Source: DASQFD01 sp035633255 (GTDB lineage: Bacteria > Actinomycetota > Actinomycetes > Actinomycetales > Dermatophilaceae). Taken from it: a DNA stretch of 55,850 nucleotides. The notes under the pieces are model-generated. The model was not told where the DNA came from, ran no database searches, and was given only the letters and a program-made list of their open reading frames with translations. The stretch covers positions 1 to 55,850 of the forward strand of contig DASQFD010000096.1 in NCBI GenBank assembly GCA_035633255.1. Direction: 5' to 3'. This document shows, piece after piece, positions 7,738 to 15,891 of this stretch (position 1 is its first letter; every line of letters begins with the position of its first letter). The position numbers and the translations under genes are program-made.

Positions 7738-8919
7738 CTAGCCGGCGAGGGCGGTGCCGACCTCCCGAAGGCCGTCCAGGTCGTGGATGTCGGTGGCGGC
7801 GGCCGGGACCTCGACGACCGGGACCGACGGGTGCGCCGCCAGGAACCGCGCGGTGTGCGCCCGCTGACGCGACGCGGTGGCCGTCACGTCCACGTGCAGC
7901 CGCAGCAGCGACACCGCCAGGTCGTCCTCGGCACCGGCACCGGCACCGGCACTGGCGTCCTCCAGCACCTCCGCGGCGGCGGCCGCCCGTGACCCGGTCA
8001 GCCCGGCCGCCGCCACCGACTGGAGGCGGTTGACCACGAGCCCGGCCAGCGGCATCCGTTCGGCCGCGAGCCGGTCGACGAAGTAGGTCGCCTCGCGCAG
8101 CGCGTCCCGCTCCGGCGCGGCCACCACGACGAAGGCCGTGGCCGGCTGCTTGAGCAGCGCGTACGTGACGTCGGCCCGCTCGCGGAACCCGCCGAACATC
8201 GTGTCGAGCGCGGCGACGAAGGTCTGCACGTCGGTGAGCAGCTGCCCGCCCAGGACCCTGCCCATGGTGTTGACGGCCAGCGACACCGTGCCGGTGAAGA
8301 CCTTGAGGTAGGCGCGGCCGCCGACCCGCGCGGGGCCGGTCAGCAGGCGGATGAAGCGCCCGTCCAGGAAGGACCCCAGCCGCTTCGGGGCGTCGAGGAA
8401 GTCCAGGGCCGAGCGGGACGGCGGGGTGTCGACGACGACGAGGTCCCAGGTGTCCTCGCGCAGCGCCTGCGCGTGCAGCTGCCCGAGCTTCTCCATCGCC
8501 ATGTACTCCTGCGTGCCCGCGAAGGAGCTGGACACCGCCTGGTAGAAGGGGTTGGCGAGGATCTGGGCGGCCTTCTCCGGGGTCGCATGGGACTCGACGA
8601 CCTCGTCGAAGGTGCGCTTCATGTCGAGCATCATCGCGTCGAGCGACCCACCCGAGGAGACGTCGACCCCCGACACCGGCCGGGGGGTGTTGTCGAGCTC
8701 GTGCAGTCCCATGGACTGCGCCAGCCGGCGAGCCGGGTCGATGGTGAGGACCACGACGCGGCGCCCCGCCTCGGCGGCCCGCACCCCCAGGGCGGCCGCG
8801 GTCGTGGTCTTCCCCACCCCGCCGGCGCCGCAGCACACGATGATGCCGATCGACCGGTCGGCGAGCAGGGCGTCGACGTCGAGCCGGGGGGCGGCCCCGA
8901 CGGCCGCCCGGGCGCTCAC
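7738..8919 (-). CDS. ArsA/GET3-like ATPase, second of pair
   Basis: The 393-aa protein has an N-terminal deviant Walker A (GAGGVGKTTTAAALG), a TIDPARRLAQSMGL switch-like segment and VVVDTPPSRSALDFLDAP (Walker B region). These are marks of the ArsA/GET3 branch of SIMIBI ATPases. The actinobacterial pair, Rv3679-Rv3680 in M. tuberculosis, lies beside whiB4. Its client is not certain and arsenite transport is not implied. I chose GTG 8919 because it overlaps the upstream stop as GTGA; an ATG six codons earlier (8937) is possible. A GAGAGA run lies about two thirds along. Confidence 0.85.
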   Translation of the reverse strand: MSARAAVGAAPRLDVDALLADRSIGIIVCCGAGGVGKTTTAAALGVRAAEAGRRVVVLTIDPARRLAQSMGLHELDNTPRPVSGVDVSSGGSLDAMMLDMKRTFDEVVESHATPEKAAQILANPFYQAVSSSFAGTQEYMAMEKLGQLHAQALREDTWDLVVVDTPPSRSALDFLDAPKRLGSFLDGRFIRLLTGPARVGGRAYLKVFTGTVSLAVNTMGRVLGGQLLTDVQTFVAALDTMFGGFRERADVTYALLKQPATAFVVVAAPERDALREATYFVDRLAAERMPLAGLVVNRLQSVAAAGLTGSRAAAAAEVLEDASAGAGAGAEDDLAVSLLRLHVDVTATASRQRAHTARFLAAHPSVPVVEVPAAATDIHDLDGLREVGTALAG

Positions 8920-9938
8920 CGGACCCCCTGCCGGCACATCTCGTCGGCGAGGACGGCGATGCCGCCCTCCTCGATGCCGTCCGCGAGCGCGGGCAGCCGC
9001 AGCACCGGCAGCCCGGCCGCGTCGATCTCGGCCGACATCTCCGACTCCAGCGCCACCCGCTCGGCGTGCGCCCGGCCCTCGGCGAGAAGCCCGCGCACCA
9101 TCGGCCCGGTGACCCGCACGCCCGCCCGCTCGAGCGCCCCCCGCGTGCGGTCCGCGAGCGGGCCCGTGCCCTCCACCGCGCCCGGCGCCAGCAGCTCCTT
9201 CTCCTGCTCGGGCGTCAGGAGCGGCTCGCGCACCTGGTTGACGACGAGGCAGCCCAGGTTGAGGTGCACCCGGCGCAGCTCGGGCAGGGCGTCGACGCTC
9301 TCCTGGACCGGCATCTCCTCCAGCAGGGTGACCATGTGGACCAGCGTGCGCCGGTCCCGCAGCATGCGGGTGATGGAGTCCGCCTGCGCCCGGATCGGGC
9401 CGACCCGGGCGAGGTCCGCGACCTCGGCGTTGACGTTGAGGAACCGCACCGCGCGCCCGGTCGGCGGGGCGTCGAGCACCACGTCGTCGTAGACCAGGTG
9501 GGAGTTGCGCCGCCCGCCGGTGGTGCGCCCCGCGGCCTCGTAGACCTTGCCGATGAGCAGGACGTCCCGCACGCCGGGAGCGACCGTGGTCGCGAAGTCG
9601 ACGGCGCCGACCTTCTCCAGTGCCGCGCCGGCGCGCCCGAGCTTGTAGAAGATGCTGAGGTACTCCATCAGCGCGGCCTTGGCGTCCACCGACAGCCCCC
9701 AGAGCTCACCGCCCGACGGGTGGCTGACCAGCCGCACCTCCTCGCCGATGGGCGGCACGTCGAAGGTCTGCGAGATGCCCTGCCGACCCTCGACCTCGGC
9801 GATGAGCACCCGCTTGCCGCTGCCGGCCAGCGCCAGGGCCAGCGATGCGGCGACCGTGGTCTTGCCGACCCCGCCCTTGCCGGTGACGACGTGCAGCCTG
9901 GCGTTCTCGAAGGTGCTCGCGAGCGACGGGTCGGGCAT
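8916..9938 (-). CDS. ArsA/GET3-like ATPase, first of pair
   Basis: The 340-aa protein starts with a classic deviant Walker A, VTGKGGVGKTTVAASLALAL, followed by IAEVEGRQGISQTF and VVLDAPPTGRAVRFL. It forms a two-gene operon with the ATPase downstream, coupled by GTGA. Members of this family work as dimers and hand off or move membrane-associated clients using ATP. In M. tuberculosis the paired proteins are Rv3679 and Rv3680, and a heteromer is likely by analogy. ATG 9938 has GGGAG just upstream and also a TAGGCT box 7 nt away, so it could be read with or without a leader. Confidence 0.87.
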   Translation of the reverse strand: MPDPSLASTFENARLHVVTGKGGVGKTTVAASLALALAGSGKRVLIAEVEGRQGISQTFDVPPIGEEVRLVSHPSGGELWGLSVDAKAALMEYLSIFYKLGRAGAALEKVGAVDFATTVAPGVRDVLLIGKVYEAAGRTTGGRRNSHLVYDDVVLDAPPTGRAVRFLNVNAEVADLARVGPIRAQADSITRMLRDRRTLVHMVTLLEEMPVQESVDALPELRRVHLNLGCLVVNQVREPLLTPEQEKELLAPGAVEGTGPLADRTRGALERAGVRVTGPMVRGLLAEGRAHAERVALESEMSAEIDAAGLPVLRLPALADGIEEGGIAVLADEMCRQGVR

Positions 9939-9945
9939 GGCTCCC

Positions 9946-9951
9946 AGCCTA
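9946..9951 (-). promoter_or_regulatory. -10 box of the ArsA-like operon
   Basis: The minus-strand TAGGCT lies 7 nt before ATG 9938, consistent with a start of transcription at the start codon. Confidence 0.5.
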
Positions 9952-9961
9952 GGGTCGGGTC

Positions 9962-9982
9962 CGTGTGTGAGGGGCACACACG
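9962..9982. promoter_or_regulatory. perfect palindrome upstream of the ArsA-like operon
   Basis: CGTGTGTG and CACACACG form a perfect 8-bp inverted repeat around AGGGG, 24-44 bp upstream of the ATPase start, where an operator would sit. It resembles but does not match the Crp consensus TGTGA-N6-TCACA. The binder is unknown. Confidence 0.45.
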
Positions 9983-10113
9983 CTCCTTCCCCGTATGCCG
10001 GGTGCCCACCCGTGTCGACCGCTCCCGTGTGGCCGACGTCACGCACCTCGACGGCGGCCCCATGGGCCGTGAGCGGGCGATTCCCGCCCACGGCCGGGGT
10101 CCGGGGGCACGGC

Positions 10114-10119
10114 TACAGT
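10114..10119 (+). promoter_or_regulatory. -10 box of the DUF4177-RidA-NUDIX-MBL operon
   Basis: TACAGT is followed by exactly 7 nt and ATG 10127. No ribosome site lies in the 7 nt, so a leaderless message is expected. Confidence 0.55.
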
Positions 10120-10126
10120 GGCCGCC

Positions 10127-10279
10127 ATGCAGAAGTGGGAGTACGCGACCGTGCCGCTCATCGTCCATGCGACCAAGCAGATCCTCGACCAGTGGGGTGA
10201 GGACGGCTGGGAGCTGGTGACGGTCCTCAGCGGCGACGGCGGCAACCTCGTCGCCTACCTCAAGCGGCCCAGGTCCTGA
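10127..10279 (+). CDS. DUF4177 family small protein
   Basis: This 50-aa protein reads MQKWEYATVPLIVHATKQ onward with the DUF4177 core GEDGWELVTVLSG. DUF4177 proteins are very short and conserved; no function is established. It is the first gene of a run ending in the metallo-beta-lactamase gene, with 1 bp between its stop and the RidA GTG. It corresponds by position to Rv3678A. It was found by reading the frame directly, since it is shorter than usual gene-calling limits. Confidence 0.85.
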   Translation: MQKWEYATVPLIVHATKQILDQWGEDGWELVTVLSGDGGNLVAYLKRPRS

Positions 10280-10280
10280 C

Positions 10281-10754
10281 GTGGGTGCGGTGGAGGACCG
10301 GCTCGCCGAGCTCGGGCTGGCCGTTCCCGAGGTTGCGGCGCCGGTGGCGGCCTACGTGCCGGCGGTGCTGGACGGCTCGCGGGTCCACACCTCCGGTCAG
10401 CTCCCCATGGTCGGCGGCACGCTGGCCGCCGTGGGCAAGGTCGGCCACGGTGATGGCCTCGTGACCCCGGAGCGGGCCAGGGAGCTCGCGCAGGTGTGTG
10501 CCCTGAACGCCATCGCGGCGGTGAGGTCGGTGGTCGGGGACCTCGAGCGGGTGGAGCGGGTGGTCAAGGTCGTCGGTTTCGTCGCCAGCGACCCCTCGTT
10601 CACCGGCCAGCCGGGCGTCGTCAACGGCGCGAGCGAGCTCTTCGTGGCGGCCTTCGGGGACAAGGGCGTCCACGCGCGGTCGGCGGTGGGGGTGGCCGTG
10701 CTCCCGCTCGACGCCCCCGTCGAGGTCGAGGTCGTCGTCCACGTCGCCGACTGA
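10281..10754 (+). CDS. RidA/YjgF-family protein
   Basis: This 157-aa protein has the RidA fold signature: HTSGQLPMVGG near residue 37, the middle segment NAIAAVRSVVGDLERV, and GVHARSAVGVAVLPLDAPVEVEVVVHV at the end, where the conserved Arg sits. RidA proteins are trimers that hydrolyse reactive enamine/imine intermediates. This branch is longer than E. coli RidA (128 aa), mainly at the N-terminus, and corresponds to Rv3678c. The actual substrate of this branch is not known. GTG 10281 starts 1 bp after the DUF4177 stop. Confidence 0.88.
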   Translation: MGAVEDRLAELGLAVPEVAAPVAAYVPAVLDGSRVHTSGQLPMVGGTLAAVGKVGHGDGLVTPERARELAQVCALNAIAAVRSVVGDLERVERVVKVVGFVASDPSFTGQPGVVNGASELFVAAFGDKGVHARSAVGVAVLPLDAPVEVEVVVHVAD

Positions 10755-10764
10755 GCGGGCGGCC

Positions 10765-11592
10765 GTGATCCGCGACTTCGCTGCCGCCGCCAACCCGGTC
10801 CTCGAGCAGCGGGCCCGCGACTGGCTGGCCGCCCCCGCGGCGGTCGCGGAGCCGCGGCCGGCCGCGACGATCCTGCTCGTCCGCGACGCCGCCGGCGGGC
10901 CCGAGGTCTTCGTCCAGCGGCGGGTGGGGACGATGGCGTTCGCCGCGTCCACGTACGTCTACCCCGGTGGGGCGGTCGAGCCGGGTGACGCCGACCCGAG
11001 GCTGCCCTGGGCCGGCCCCTCCGTGCAGGAGTGGGGACGCCGCCTGGACACCGACCCGGGGACCGCACGAGGCCTGGTGGCCGCCGCCGTGCGGGAGGCG
11101 TTCGAGGAGTGCGGGGTGCTGCTCGCGGGCGAGCGCCCGGGCTCGGGCGCGGTGGGCGCGCCGGCCGGCTCGGCGGGCGCGCTCCGCGAGGACCTGGTCG
11201 GTCGGCGCCGCACGCTGACCGGGGTCCTCGCCGAGCACCGGCTGACCCTGCGCTCGGACCTGCTCCGCTACAAGGCGCACTGGGTGACCCCGGAGTTCGA
11301 GCCGCGCCGCTACGACACCCGCTTCCTCGCGGCCGGCGTCCCGCAGGGCCAGCACCCCGACGGTGAGACCACCGAGGCCGACCTCGTGCGCTGGGTGCGC
11401 CCGCAGGTCCTGCTCGACGAGGCGGCCCGTGGGGAGGCGCTCATGCTCCCCCCGACCGTCGTCACGCTGGAGGTCCTCGCCTCGCACGCCTCGGTGGGGT
11501 CCTACCTCGCCGAGGACCCGGTCGTCGTCCGGGTGCTGCCGGAGCTGGTGCGGACCGACGCCGGCTACGTCGTCCGCTCGGAGCTCGGGTGA
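10765..11592 (+). CDS. NUDIX hydrolase with split Nudix box
   Basis: The 275-aa protein carries PGGAVEPGDAD and later AAVREAFEECGVLL. Together these form the Nudix box, but with about 30 residues inserted between the GG and REAFEE halves. That layout is seen in the NUDT19-like branch. Such enzymes cleave a nucleoside diphosphate linked to another group; here the substrate is unknown. GTG 10765 follows RidA by 10 bp and the stop overlaps the next gene as GTGA, so it belongs to the same operon. Confidence 0.83.
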   Translation: MIRDFAAAANPVLEQRARDWLAAPAAVAEPRPAATILLVRDAAGGPEVFVQRRVGTMAFAASTYVYPGGAVEPGDADPRLPWAGPSVQEWGRRLDTDPGTARGLVAAAVREAFEECGVLLAGERPGSGAVGAPAGSAGALREDLVGRRRTLTGVLAEHRLTLRSDLLRYKAHWVTPEFEPRRYDTRFLAAGVPQGQHPDGETTEADLVRWVRPQVLLDEAARGEALMLPPTVVTLEVLASHASVGSYLAEDPVVVRVLPELVRTDAGYVVRSELG

Positions 11593-12455
11593 CCGCCAGC
11601 CCGCCGCCGTCGGTGACGGCGCCGTGGTCGGGCGGGCCGGTCACGGACCGGGCCACCTGCGTGCTCGCGCCGAACCCGGGGCCGATGACCCTCGACGGCA
11701 CCAACACCTGGGTGCTGCTCGAGCCCGGCTCGACCGAGGCGGTGGTCCTCGACCCCGGGCCCGCGCACGAGGGACACCTGCGGCGGGTCGTCGAGACGGT
11801 CGAGTCGTTCGGGGCCCGGGTGGTGCTGGTCGTGCTGAGCCACGCCCACCTCGACCACGCGGAGGGCGCCCCGCGGCTCGCCGAGCTGACCGGCGCGCCC
11901 GTCACCGCGGTCGGCCCGGGCCACGACGACCTCGCCGACGGCGACGTGGTGCGGGCCGGGGGGCTCTCGGTGCGGGTCGTCGCCACGCCCGGTCACACCT
12001 CCGACTCCATCTCCTTCGCCCTGACGGGGGACTCCGCCCTGCTCACCGGCGACACGGTCCTGGGCCGGGGCACCACGGTGGTGGCGCATCCGGACGGTGA
12101 GCTCACGGCATACCTGGCGTCCCTGGACCGCCTCGCGGTCCTGACGGGCGGCGGGGAGGTCACCACGATCCTCCCGGGCCACGGCCCCGTCGTGCCGGAC
12201 GCGGCGGCGATGGTGGCGTACTACCGGGTGCACCGGCGCGAGCGCCTCGAGCAGGTGCGGCAGGCGCTCGCCGACGGCGCGGCACGCGAGGACGACCCGG
12301 TGGAGGGGGTGCTGCGGCGGGTCTACGCGGAGGTGCCGCACGAGGTCTGGCCGGCGGCCCGGCTGAGCATCCGCGCCCAGGTGCGGTATCTCAGCGCGCT
12401 CGGCGGCGCAGCCGCTCCAGGTCGTGGAGCAGCACCGCCCGCGCCTCCAGCTTGA
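11589..12455 (+). CDS. metallo-beta-lactamase-fold hydrolase
   Basis: The 288-aa protein shows the dinuclear zinc motif SHAHLDH (HxHxDH), then TPGHTSDS, a GDTVLG aspartate and PGHGPV. A C-terminal helical part follows, as in the LACTB2-like branch, whose known members include endoribonucleases. It corresponds to Rv3677c, next to crp. The last 65 bp run through the 3' end of the oppositely oriented crp gene and encode a Pro/Ala-rich tail (GGAAAPGRGAAPPAPPA). The overlap implies antisense transcription at both 3' ends. Confidence 0.88.
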   Translation: MTASPPPSVTAPWSGGPVTDRATCVLAPNPGPMTLDGTNTWVLLEPGSTEAVVLDPGPAHEGHLRRVVETVESFGARVVLVVLSHAHLDHAEGAPRLAELTGAPVTAVGPGHDDLADGDVVRAGGLSVRVVATPGHTSDSISFALTGDSALLTGDTVLGRGTTVVAHPDGELTAYLASLDRLAVLTGGGEVTTILPGHGPVVPDAAAMVAYYRVHRRERLEQVRQALADGAAREDDPVEGVLRRVYAEVPHEVWPAARLSIRAQVRYLSALGGAAAPGRGAAPPAPPA

Positions 12456-13068
12456 GCCAGCCGCGGGTGACGAAGTCGGCGAGCGCCTTGTTGACCGTCT
12501 CCCGGGAGGCCCCGACGAGCTGGGCCAGCTCCTCCTGGGTGAGGTCGTGGGAGACCATGACGCCGTCCTCGACCGGCCGCCCGAAGCGGTCGGAGAGGTC
12601 GAGCAGGGCCTTGGCCACCCGGCCGGGCACGTCGGTGAAGACCAGGTCGGCCAGCGACTCGTTGGTGCGGCGCAGCCGGCGGGCCAGCGCCGCGAGCAGG
12701 GTGGTGGCCACGCCCGGGCGGGAGGCGAGGTAGTCCTTGAGCTCGTCGTTGCCGAGCGCGAGGACCTGGGTCTCGGCGACCGCCGTCGCGGTGGCGGTGC
12801 GGGGGCCGGGGTCGAAGAGACTGAGCTCGCCGAACATCTCACCGGGCCCGAGGATGGCGAGGAGGTTCTCCCGGCCGTCGGGGCTGGTCCGGCCCAGCTT
12901 GATCTTGCCCTCGGCGATGACGTAGAGGCGGTCGCCCTGGTCGCCCTCGTGGAAGAGGATGTCGCCGCGCTCCATGTGGCTCCGACTCATCGACGCGATG
13001 AGCGACGCCGCCGACTCCTCGTCCAGGGCCGCGAACAGGGGAGCCTTGCGCACGACGTCGTGATCCAC
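12391..13068 (-). CDS. crp: Crp/Fnr-family global transcription regulator
   Basis: The 225-aa protein has a cyclic-nucleotide-binding domain (about 10-125, with FGELSLFDPGPRTATATAV in the phosphate-binding cassette), a dimer helix, and a winged helix with recognition motif LTQEELAQLVGASRETVNKAL. Length and sequence match M. tuberculosis Crp (Rv3676, 224 aa), which binds TGTGA-N6-TCACA. Its targets here could include phhA, which has such a site. The start is GTG 13068. A CACACT box lies 7 nt before it, weakly like a leaderless promoter. It is divergent from nth with only 60 bp between. Confidence 0.94.
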   Translation of the reverse strand: MDHDVVRKAPLFAALDEESAASLIASMSRSHMERGDILFHEGDQGDRLYVIAEGKIKLGRTSPDGRENLLAILGPGEMFGELSLFDPGPRTATATAVAETQVLALGNDELKDYLASRPGVATTLLAALARRLRRTNESLADLVFTDVPGRVAKALLDLSDRFGRPVEDGVMVSHDLTQEELAQLVGASRETVNKALADFVTRGWLKLEARAVLLHDLERLRRRAR

Positions 13069-13116
13069 GTCTCACAGTGTGCCAGAGAGGCGGTCGGTCG
13101 CCCGGTCGGCGCCACG

Positions 13117-13122
13117 TAGTCT
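13117..13122 (+). promoter_or_regulatory. -10 box of the nth operon
   Basis: TAGTCT is followed by 6 nt and GTG 13129, again the leaderless arrangement. Confidence 0.5.
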
Positions 13123-13128
13123 GGCGCC

Positions 13129-13866
13129 GTGTCAGCCGGAGCCGAGAGCGGTCATGCCGTGGAGTCCCCGCTCGCGCGCACCCGCCGGGCCCGCCGCATC
13201 AACCGGGTGCTCCGCGAGCGCTACCCCGACGCCTGCTGCGAGCTGGACTTCGGCTCGCCGCTGCAGCTGCTCGTCGCCACGGTCCTCTCCGCGCAGACCA
13301 CCGACGCCATGGTCAACACCGTGACGCCGCGACTGTTCGAGCGGTGGCCGACCGCGGCCGACCTCGCCGCCGCGGACCGGGCCGAGATGGAGGCGGTGCT
13401 GCGGCCGACCGGCTTCTTCCGGGCCAAGACCGAGGCGGTGCGCGGGCTCGCGGCCGCGCTCGTGGAGCGCTTCGGTGGCGAGGTGCCGTCCCGCCTCCAG
13501 GACCTGGTCACGCTTCCCGGCGTGGGCCGCAAGACCGCCAACGTCGTGCTGGTCGACGCCTTCGGGGTGCCGGCCGTCGCCGTCGACACCCACGTGCTGC
13601 GGCTGTCGCGGCGCCTGGGGTGGACGCAGGAGAGCGACCCGGTCAAGGTCGAGCAGGCGCTGCTGGGGCTGTTCACCCGCAAGGACCGGCTGCTCCTCAG
13701 CCACACCCTGATCTTCCACGGGCGGCGCACCTGCCACGCGCGCCGCCCGGCGTGCGGGGCCTGCGCGGTGGCCCGGTGGTGCCCGTCCTACGGCACGGGC
13801 GAGACCGACCCGCAGGCCGCGGCAGCCCTCGTCAAGGACCGGCGCCCGGTGGAGGTGACGCGGTGA
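13129..13866 (+). CDS. nth: endonuclease III (DNA glycosylase/AP lyase)
   Basis: The 245-aa enzyme removes oxidised pyrimidines and nicks abasic sites. The helix-hairpin-helix LPGVGRKTAN carries catalytic K135, and D153 lies in VDTHV. The 4Fe-4S cluster cysteines are C202, C209, C212 and C218 (C-x6-C-x2-C-x5-C). A short basic N-terminal extension precedes the domain, as in other actinobacteria. It starts a three-gene operon with a CoA-type NUDIX enzyme and marP, joined by GTGA overlaps, matching Rv3674c to Rv3671c apart from a missing thioredoxin-like gene (Rv3673c). Confidence 0.95.
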   Translation: MSAGAESGHAVESPLARTRRARRINRVLRERYPDACCELDFGSPLQLLVATVLSAQTTDAMVNTVTPRLFERWPTAADLAAADRAEMEAVLRPTGFFRAKTEAVRGLAAALVERFGGEVPSRLQDLVTLPGVGRKTANVVLVDAFGVPAVAVDTHVLRLSRRLGWTQESDPVKVEQALLGLFTRKDRLLLSHTLIFHGRRTCHARRPACGACAVARWCPSYGTGETDPQAAAALVKDRRPVEVTR

Positions 13867-14594
13867 GCCGCTCGCCGGGGCGGGACCGGGACCGGCCAGG
13901 GGTGAGGAGCGCGGGAGAGGGTGCCGGCCGCCCCGAGTGGATGGCGCGGGTCGCCCGCGAGCTCGGCGGCGAGCACCTCCCGGAGTACTTCCGCCGCTTC
14001 GCCCCACCGTCCCCGCCGCCGGAGGGGCTCCGGCGGTCCGCGGTGCTCATGCTCTTCGGCCCGGCCGGGGGCGGCGGCGAGGACGTGCTGCTCACCGAGC
14101 GGGCGCTGTCGCTGCGCGCCCACCCGGGGCAGGTGTCCTTTCCCGGCGGGTCGGTGGATTCCGAGGACGACGGGCCGGTCGCCGCCGCTCTGCGCGAGGG
14201 GCAGGAGGAGGTCGGCCTCGACCCGTCCGGGGTGGACGTCGTGCTCACGCTGCCGGACCTCTTCCTCGCCCCGAGCAGCAACGTCGTCACCCCCGTGCTG
14301 GCGTGGTGGGCGGCGCCCGTGCCCGTGGGCCCGGTGGACGCGGCGGAGGTGGCCGCGGTGGCGCGAGTGCCGGTGGCCGACCTCCTCGACCCCAGGCAGC
14401 GCTTCACGGCCACCCACCCGGCCGGCTACCGCGGCCCCGCCTTCGACGCCGGCGGCATGTTCGTCTGGGGCTTCACGGCGCTGCTGCTCAGCACCCTCTT
14501 CGAGCTGGCCGGCATCGCGACCGCGTGGGACCCGGCCCTGGAGCGGGAGATCCCCGAGCACATCCTCACCGCCTGGATGCGGCACGCGCGGTGA
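13863..14594 (+). CDS. NUDIX hydrolase, CoA pyrophosphohydrolase type
   Basis: The 243-aa protein has LRAHPGQVSFPGG followed by a complete Nudix box ending in LREGQEEVGL. The HPGQVSFPGG lead-in is the mark of the UPF0035/CoA-diphosphatase branch (NudL/PCD1), which splits coenzyme A into phosphopantetheine and ADP. The first 35 residues are Arg/Pro-rich. GTG 13863 overlaps the nth stop, and the stop overlaps the marP start. It is the counterpart of Rv3672c. Confidence 0.88.
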   Translation: MSRSPGRDRDRPGVRSAGEGAGRPEWMARVARELGGEHLPEYFRRFAPPSPPPEGLRRSAVLMLFGPAGGGGEDVLLTERALSLRAHPGQVSFPGGSVDSEDDGPVAAALREGQEEVGLDPSGVDVVLTLPDLFLAPSSNVVTPVLAWWAAPVPVGPVDAAEVAAVARVPVADLLDPRQRFTATHPAGYRGPAFDAGGMFVWGFTALLLSTLFELAGIATAWDPALEREIPEHILTAWMRHAR

Positions 14595-15799
14595 GCCAGG
14601 TGCCCTGGCTGGACGTCGCGCTCCTGCTCGTCCTCGCCCTGTATGCCGGGCACGGCTGGCGTCGTGGGTTCCTCGCGTCGGCCTTCTCGCTGGGAGGCTT
14701 CCTGGCCGGTGCGGCGCTGGCCGTGTGGGCCCTGCCGTCCCTGGTCACCCGGTGGGAGGTCCTGGACTCGGTGCCGGCGCTGCGGGCCGTCGTGCTCGTC
14801 CTCGCGGTGCTCCTGGTGGCCACGCTCGGGCAGGCCCTCGGTGGGGCGGTCGGCGAGGCGGCCCGGGCGCGGGTCCGGCGACCGTTCGCGCAGGCCGTCG
14901 ACGGGGCGCTCGGCGCCGTGACGGTGCTGACGGTGGCGTCGCTGCTGGTGTGGTTCGTCGCCGACGCGGTGCGGGGCAGTGCGCTCACCTCGGCGTCGCG
15001 CGCCGTGGTCGACTCCCGGGTGGTCCGGGCCATCGACACGGTGGTGCCGGAGGGCACGTCGGACCTCGTGGCCGGGGTCAGCCGGGCCATGCAGGAGCAC
15101 GGGTTCCCGCGGGTCTTCGCCGACGCCGGGCCCGAGCCGATCCGGCCGGTGCCGGCCCCGGGCTCGGCGGCCGCCCAGAGCGCGGGAGTCCAGGCCGCGG
15201 CGCGGTCGGTCGTCGCCGTCACGGGCACCGCCCCCTCCTGCGGCGAGCAGCTGGCCGGCACCGGGTGGGTGACGGCGCCGGAACGGGTCGTCACCAACGC
15301 CCACGTGGTCGCGGGGACCACCGCCCTCGTGGTCAGGGTCGGCGGGACCGGCCGGGCTCGCGAGGCGGAGGTCGTCGCCTTCGACCCACGCCGGGACCTC
15401 GCGGTGCTCGCCGTGCCCGGACTCCCGGCCTCGGCCCTGCCCGAGGGGGCCGACCTGGGGGCCGGTGAGGAGGCCGCGGTCGCCGGCTTCCCGCTCGCCG
15501 GGCCGTACACCGTGACACCGGCGCGCGTCCGCGGCACGCTGCGGGCCCGGGGGGACGACATCTACGGCCGGACCGGCCCGGTGCGGGAGATCTACTCGCT
15601 GCGCGCCGAGGTGCGTCCCGGCAACTCCGGTGGCCCCGTGCTCGACCTGTCCGGCCGCGTCGTGGGGGTGGTCTTCGCGGCCTCCCTGGACGACCCTGAG
15701 ACCGGCTACGCGCTGACGTTGGACGAGGCCCGCCCGGTCATCGACGCGGGGGTCTCAGCCACCTCGGGGGTGTCCACCGGGCCCTGCTCGGTGGGGTAG
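14591..15799 (+). CDS. marP: MarP-type membrane serine protease
   Basis: The 402-aa protein begins with four hydrophobic helices (about 5-22, 30-50, 64-84, 104-124, CvpA-like) and continues with a chymotrypsin-like protease outside the membrane. The triad is H238 (TNAHVV), D269 (DPRRDLAVL) and S346 (RPGNSGGP). C217 and C399 match the position of the disulfide known to control M. tuberculosis MarP (Rv3671c), which is needed for acid resistance. The last residues are a Ser/Thr-Gly tail around C399. It is the last gene of the nth operon. Confidence 0.93.
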   Translation: MSQVPWLDVALLLVLALYAGHGWRRGFLASAFSLGGFLAGAALAVWALPSLVTRWEVLDSVPALRAVVLVLAVLLVATLGQALGGAVGEAARARVRRPFAQAVDGALGAVTVLTVASLLVWFVADAVRGSALTSASRAVVDSRVVRAIDTVVPEGTSDLVAGVSRAMQEHGFPRVFADAGPEPIRPVPAPGSAAAQSAGVQAAARSVVAVTGTAPSCGEQLAGTGWVTAPERVVTNAHVVAGTTALVVRVGGTGRAREAEVVAFDPRRDLAVLAVPGLPASALPEGADLGAGEEAAVAGFPLAGPYTVTPARVRGTLRARGDDIYGRTGPVREIYSLRAEVRPGNSGGPVLDLSGRVVGVVFAASLDDPETGYALTLDEARPVIDAGVSATSGVSTGPCSVG

Positions 15800-15801
15800 C
15801 A

Positions 15802-15835
15802 GTCAAGGGCCGCGGTGGGATGGCGGTCAAGGGCC
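15802..15835 (+). repeat. direct repeat between convergent genes
   Basis: GTCAAGGGCC occurs at 15802-15811 and 15826-15835, just after marP and before the 3' end of the holin-family gene. It may take part in termination; nothing else is visible. Confidence 0.4.
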
Positions 15836-15891
15836 CCGGCGCCGCCGGCGGTCAACGCCGCGCGACGCGGGGTTCAGGCCGCCGCGACCGG

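Noticed and set aside
13061..13080. Crp autoregulatory site overlapping the crp start codon
   Set aside because: TGTGA and the following TCACG are 8 bp apart instead of 6, so it does not fit the consensus.
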